Of a stretch of 64,000 nt of DNA, positions 61,048 to 64,000 are shown piece by piece; the stretch's first letter is position 1, and every line of letters starts with the position of its first letter. A program made the position numbers and the translations under genes. The DNA comes from Ruminococcus_G sp964621905 (lineage in GTDB: Bacteria; Bacillota; Clostridia; Lachnospirales; Lachnospiraceae): contig CAZUNG010000001.1 of the NCBI GenBank assembly GCA_964621905.1, positions 186,001 through 250,000 on the forward strand, read 5' to 3'. The notes under the pieces are model-generated. The model made no database searches. It was not told the DNA's origin and was given only the letters and a program-made list of their open reading frames with translations.

Positions 61048-62620
61048 AGCATTTCGCATATCCTTTGCATTGAAGAATACCTATCGGGTGAATACGATTA
61101 TTTATTCCATAAAGCAGGTTCCGATTCTCGGCAGAATACTTTCCAACGGACTTTATAAAATCCGGTTTTTCAAAATATTTGCCAATATATTGTCCGTGCT
61201 GTGGGAACTTGTCGCTGCCTTCCTGGGCAAATTTTTATATCTTCTCTGTATGGTGACGGGAATTGAAGTATTGTATGAGCGGGCACCACAGGAAAGTGCT
61301 TTTCTGCATATTTTATTGTTCCTGACTGCCATAGGAGCGTACATGAATACGTATATGTTCAATCCGACAAACGATAAGTATTATGCGATGATTCTGATGC
61401 GTATGGATGCCAGGGAATATACACTTTCCAATTACGGATACAGTATATTGAAAGTCATTGTTGGATTTCTGCCTTTTACCGTTTGGGCCGGTCGTACAAG
61501 GCAGGTTCCTATCATGCTGTGCATTTTGATTCCCTTCTTTATCGCCGGAGCCAAGATGACAGTTGCGTGGATCGCATTGAAACGGTATCAGGATACAGGA
61601 CGGTGTACGAATGAGAATCTGCCGGACAGAACAGGATGGCTGCTGGCGGGAATTCTGCTCTCAGCTGCTTACATTCCGGTCTATTTCGGCTTTGCACTTC
61701 CGGCGTGGATGGTTCTGGGGCTGATGATTCTGATCATTGGAACCGGTGGTTATGCGGCTGTGAAGATTATCAGTTTTGATGAATACCGCCAGATGTATCA
61801 GATTCTGCTGACAGAGAAGCAGAGCGGGATGAATTATAAGGAGACAGTAAAACAGGCAGCTCAGGAGCAGAGCCAAAAGGCAATCAGTCAGGATATCTCG
61901 ATCACCAGCAAAAGAAAAGGGTTTGAATATCTCAATGAGCTGTTTATCAAGCGTCACCGGAAAGTGCTGTGGCGTCCGGCAGAACGGGTAGCTGTGATCG
62001 CGGCCGGTGTGATCGCAGTGATACTGATTCTTTTTCAGATCAGACCTGAGATTATGAAATCAATGAATGAGCTGCTGATGGTATTTCTGCCTTATTTTGT
62101 GTTTATCATGTATATGGTCAACCGGGGAACAAGTTTTACACAGGTGCTGTTTATGAACTGTGATCACAGTATGCTGACGTACGCCTGCTATAAAGAGCCG
62201 GCATCCATTTTAAAACTGTTTCGGATCCGTCTGCGCGAAATTGTGAAGATCAATCTGCTGCCGGCGGCAGTCATCGGGGCAGGTCTGGCAGTCCTTTTGC
62301 ATTTTTCGGGAGGGACAGATCACCCCGTTAATTATGCAGTGCTTGTGATATCGATCTTGGCGATGAGTATCTTCTTTTCGGTTCATTACTTGACGTGCTA
62401 TTATCTGCTGCAGCCGTATAATTCCGGCACTGAACTGAAAAGCGGAACTTATAAGATCGTCATCTGGATCACCTATTTTGTATGCTTTGCATTCATGCAG
62501 GTTCGAATGGATACGCTTCTGTTTGGAATTCTGGTTACCTGTTTCTGCCTAGTGTATTGTATCGCCGCGTGTATTCTCGTATATAAGCTGGCAGATAAGA
62601 CCTTTAAATTGAGAAATTAA
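61040..62620 (+). CDS. ABC transporter membrane protein (exporter type)
   Basis: A 526-residue protein with about 12 hydrophobic helices and a cytoplasmic loop near residues 255-300 (EQSQKAISQDISITSKRKG). No close family is apparent beyond ABC-2-like permeases. It overlaps the ATPase gene and must be its partner. The cargo is unknown; nothing in the neighbourhood codes for a biosynthetic peptide or lantibiotic. Confidence 0.82.
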   Translation: MIRAFRISFALKNTYRVNTIIYSIKQVPILGRILSNGLYKIRFFKIFANILSVLWELVAAFLGKFLYLLCMVTGIEVLYERAPQESAFLHILLFLTAIGAYMNTYMFNPTNDKYYAMILMRMDAREYTLSNYGYSILKVIVGFLPFTVWAGRTRQVPIMLCILIPFFIAGAKMTVAWIALKRYQDTGRCTNENLPDRTGWLLAGILLSAAYIPVYFGFALPAWMVLGLMILIIGTGGYAAVKIISFDEYRQMYQILLTEKQSGMNYKETVKQAAQEQSQKAISQDISITSKRKGFEYLNELFIKRHRKVLWRPAERVAVIAAGVIAVILILFQIRPEIMKSMNELLMVFLPYFVFIMYMVNRGTSFTQVLFMNCDHSMLTYACYKEPASILKLFRIRLREIVKINLLPAAVIGAGLAVLLHFSGGTDHPVNYAVLVISILAMSIFFSVHYLTCYYLLQPYNSGTELKSGTYKIVIWITYFVCFAFMQVRMDTLLFGILVTCFCLVYCIAACILVYKLADKTFKLRN

Positions 62621-62705
62621 ATAAAGTTCATCCTCGGGCAACAATTTTTATGAATACGGACACTATATAAAGGAAAAGCTGTTTTGGTGAAAGGAGAATG
62701 GGTTT

Positions 62706-63527
62706 ATGAAGAAACACACAATGATCCTCTCGGTGCTGAATCTGATTGTGCTGACGCTTTTGCTGTCCGCCTGCGGTGATGGCTCGGGACAGGATGAACA
62801 TGTCATGCAGGCTATGTATATCCCGTACGGAGAAGATTCTTCTGTTTTTATCGAGGAAGAAAACGGGACGGTGTTTACGGCGGCAATACCGGAAGCATTG
62901 TATGACATTGATGGAAAACAGATTACGAGTGACCAGCTGAAAAAAGGAAATATTATTAAAATTACTGGAAACGGTGTCATGGCGGAGTCCTATCCGGGGC
63001 AGTACCATGGTGTCAGCCGTATGGACGTTGTTCAGGAGGGACAGCCCTCCGACGCTGACCAGTATCAGGATATTATTGACGGTATCTATCAGGAACCGGA
63101 TCCTTCGCTCCCGCCGACAGCGAGTGCAGAGTATACCAATGAACTTGCCATCGCCAATGTCTGCCTGTCGGAGGGCGGTTATACATGGTCTTATGTAGAT
63201 GAAAACGGTGAGACACAGTCGATTGTCGCAGATTCCATGCATATACTTGACTGGAAAGATCTGGTGGACATTAATCTTGACAGTCCGACAGACCTGACGC
63301 TTTATTTTTCTGAAGAGCCCGTGGAGGTCAGTGTTGAACGGTGGGATATCTCGCTATGGCTGCAGGATGACACAGCGTCAGATATACCGGAGAGTGAAGC
63401 GGTGACCGTAAAAAATAAAGATGGAACATGGATGATACCAAAGGCAGATACAGGATATGTTTATCTGATTACGGCATCCTGGGAGAATGGAAATCGGGAA
63501 TTTGGATTTCGGGTTCCCGCTGTTTAA
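62706..63527 (+). CDS. Hypothetical lipoprotein
   Basis: A 273-residue exported lipoprotein (lipobox LLSAC, Cys23). Residues 35-110 resemble a DUF3221-like or OB-fold segment (VFIEEENGTVFTAAIPEALYDIDGKQIT, LKKGNIIKITGNG). The second half has a beta-rich domain (about 155-273). I do not recognise a function. It starts 85 nt after the permease behind AAAGGAGAA and is closed by its own terminator, so it may form one unit with the ABC pair or stand alone. Confidence 0.75.
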   Translation: MKKHTMILSVLNLIVLTLLLSACGDGSGQDEHVMQAMYIPYGEDSSVFIEEENGTVFTAAIPEALYDIDGKQITSDQLKKGNIIKITGNGVMAESYPGQYHGVSRMDVVQEGQPSDADQYQDIIDGIYQEPDPSLPPTASAEYTNELAIANVCLSEGGYTWSYVDENGETQSIVADSMHILDWKDLVDINLDSPTDLTLYFSEEPVEVSVERWDISLWLQDDTASDIPESEAVTVKNKDGTWMIPKADTGYVYLITASWENGNREFGFRVPAV

Positions 63528-63532
63528 AAAGG

Positions 63533-63569
63533 AAAAAGATGTGCAAATCTGTTTTGCATATCTTTTTTG
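63533..63569 (+). terminator. Intrinsic terminator
   Basis: AAAAAGATGTGCAAA (63533-63547) pairs with TTTGCATATCTTTTT (63553-63567), with one mismatch, around a short TCTGT loop. The stem ends in a T-run. Confidence 0.8.
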
Positions 63570-63641
63570 TTTCGGCAAAGTCTCATAGTAGACGAACGGT
63601 TGACAAAACAGAAGTCAACGGGGAGAACTGCAGAGAGGAAC

Positions 63642-63725
63642 ATGGATCCCTGTTCTTTCTGGGACTGCAGCCGTCACGACCGCAGTCAGTTTATTATGCC
63701 TGGGGATTTCGGCGGTTTTGTTTAA
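63642..63725 (+). CDS. Possible 27-aa peptide
   Basis: ATG at 63642 has GAGAGGA upstream. The frame runs 27 codons with two cysteines (MDPCSFWDCSRHDRS) and a hydrophobic, Gly-rich end. This lies in the 350-base stretch between the lipoprotein and the KamA-like gene where nothing else stands out. It may be chance. Confidence 0.2.
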   Translation: MDPCSFWDCSRHDRSQFIMPGDFGGFV

Positions 63726-63881
63726 CAAAAAACATATTTGATCAAGTTGTTCAATAACAGCTTTTGTCTGAAGATTTCGGCGCGGTGAGGTTTACAACTC
63801 CTGTTTCTCTATGTTAGGGTATAGTCAGTGGATCAGAGTGAACATACATAGGATCCATGAAGCAGACAAGGAGGACTGTGC

Positions 63882-64000
63882 ATGAAATGGAAAGAAGAAC
63901 TGAGGCATAATATCACGCAGGCAGGTGAAGTGAAAGATTTATTAAAACTTGATCTTGCTGATGAGGAACAGATGTGCAGAATATTGGAACGTTTTCCAAT
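63882..64000 (+). CDS. KamA-family radical SAM aminomutase (3' truncated)
   Basis: The first 39 codons of a gene cut by the window end. The N-terminus (MKWKEELRHNITQAGEVKDLL ... ILERFP) matches the start of lysine 2,3-aminomutase-type proteins, which go on to a motif like PMRI.PYYL. These enzymes use SAM, PLP and a [4Fe-4S] cluster to move an amino group; lysine, glutamate or EF-P lysine could be the substrate. The start ATG is behind a strong AAGGAGGA. The catalytic part is outside the window, so the call rests on the N-terminus alone. Confidence 0.55.
   Translation, partial: MKWKEELRHNITQAGEVKDLLKLDLADEEQMCRILERFP

Noticed and set aside
63428..63757. 109-codon frame overlapping the lipoprotein end and terminator
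   Set aside because: It runs through an intrinsic terminator, has low-complexity content and no ribosome-binding site.

Overview
The window is a low-to-mid-GC Firmicutes chromosome segment, most likely from an anaerobic, spore-forming member of the Lachnospiraceae or a close relative. The signs are strong AGGAGG ribosome-binding sites, consensus sigma-A promoters, spore coat genes (cotJ), a spore-related large serine recombinase, a 2-hydroxyacyl-CoA dehydratase activase, a 4-hydroxybutyrate-to-butyrate gene set, and ECF/CbiQO metal transport. The species cannot be fixed from the sequence alone.

Layout. 1-5.5 kb: the end of an OmpR-type response regulator, its histidine kinase, hisH-hisF, ung and a lipid-flippase-like membrane protein, ending at a bidirectional terminator. 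5.6-9.8 kb (minus strand): a 1,406-residue fused CoA-dehydratase activase. 10-27 kb: housekeeping and amino-acid genes, namely tgt, yajC, leuB-ilvD-ilvB, serC-serA-DUF1015-glgB, an MscS channel, an aminotransferase, a large secreted glycosidase-like protein and a sugar-isomerase-like TIM barrel.

28.2-39.0 kb: an accessory module. A minus-strand operon encodes an AraC-type response regulator, a sensor kinase with almost no external domain, and an RbsA-like protein with decayed ATPase motifs. Opposite it lies a plus-strand operon for a sugar-type ABC importer, a two-domain alpha/beta hydrolase with a dead first half, and an MFS transporter. My working idea is sensing and import of an esterified compound, cleavage, and export of a product.

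39.0-44.3 kb: a cobalamin riboswitch with terminator that now faces only decayed sequence, a tRNA-Thr(CGU), a glutamate-cysteine-ligase gene broken by an in-frame TAG followed by an ATP-grasp ligase gene, and cbiQ-cbiO.

44.5-54.8 kb: the catabolic core. Two acyl-CoA dehydrogenase/Etf sets are present. Their etfBA pairs are identical over 1,957 bp while the dehydrogenases have diverged. They are followed by 4-hydroxybutyryl-CoA dehydratase, a small CGGCNP-motif protein, crotonase and 4-hydroxybutyrate dehydrogenase. Together these take 4-hydroxybutyrate through crotonyl-CoA to butyryl-CoA; the CoA-transferase is not in the window.

54.8-64 kb: a TPP riboswitch and thiC, a CotJA-CotJB fusion with CotJC, a zincin-like protease, a small permease-like remnant, a serine recombinase with a short partner ORF, an ABC exporter pair, a lipoprotein, and the start of a KamA-family aminomutase cut by the window end. 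No CRISPR array, rRNA, insertion sequence or prophage was seen.
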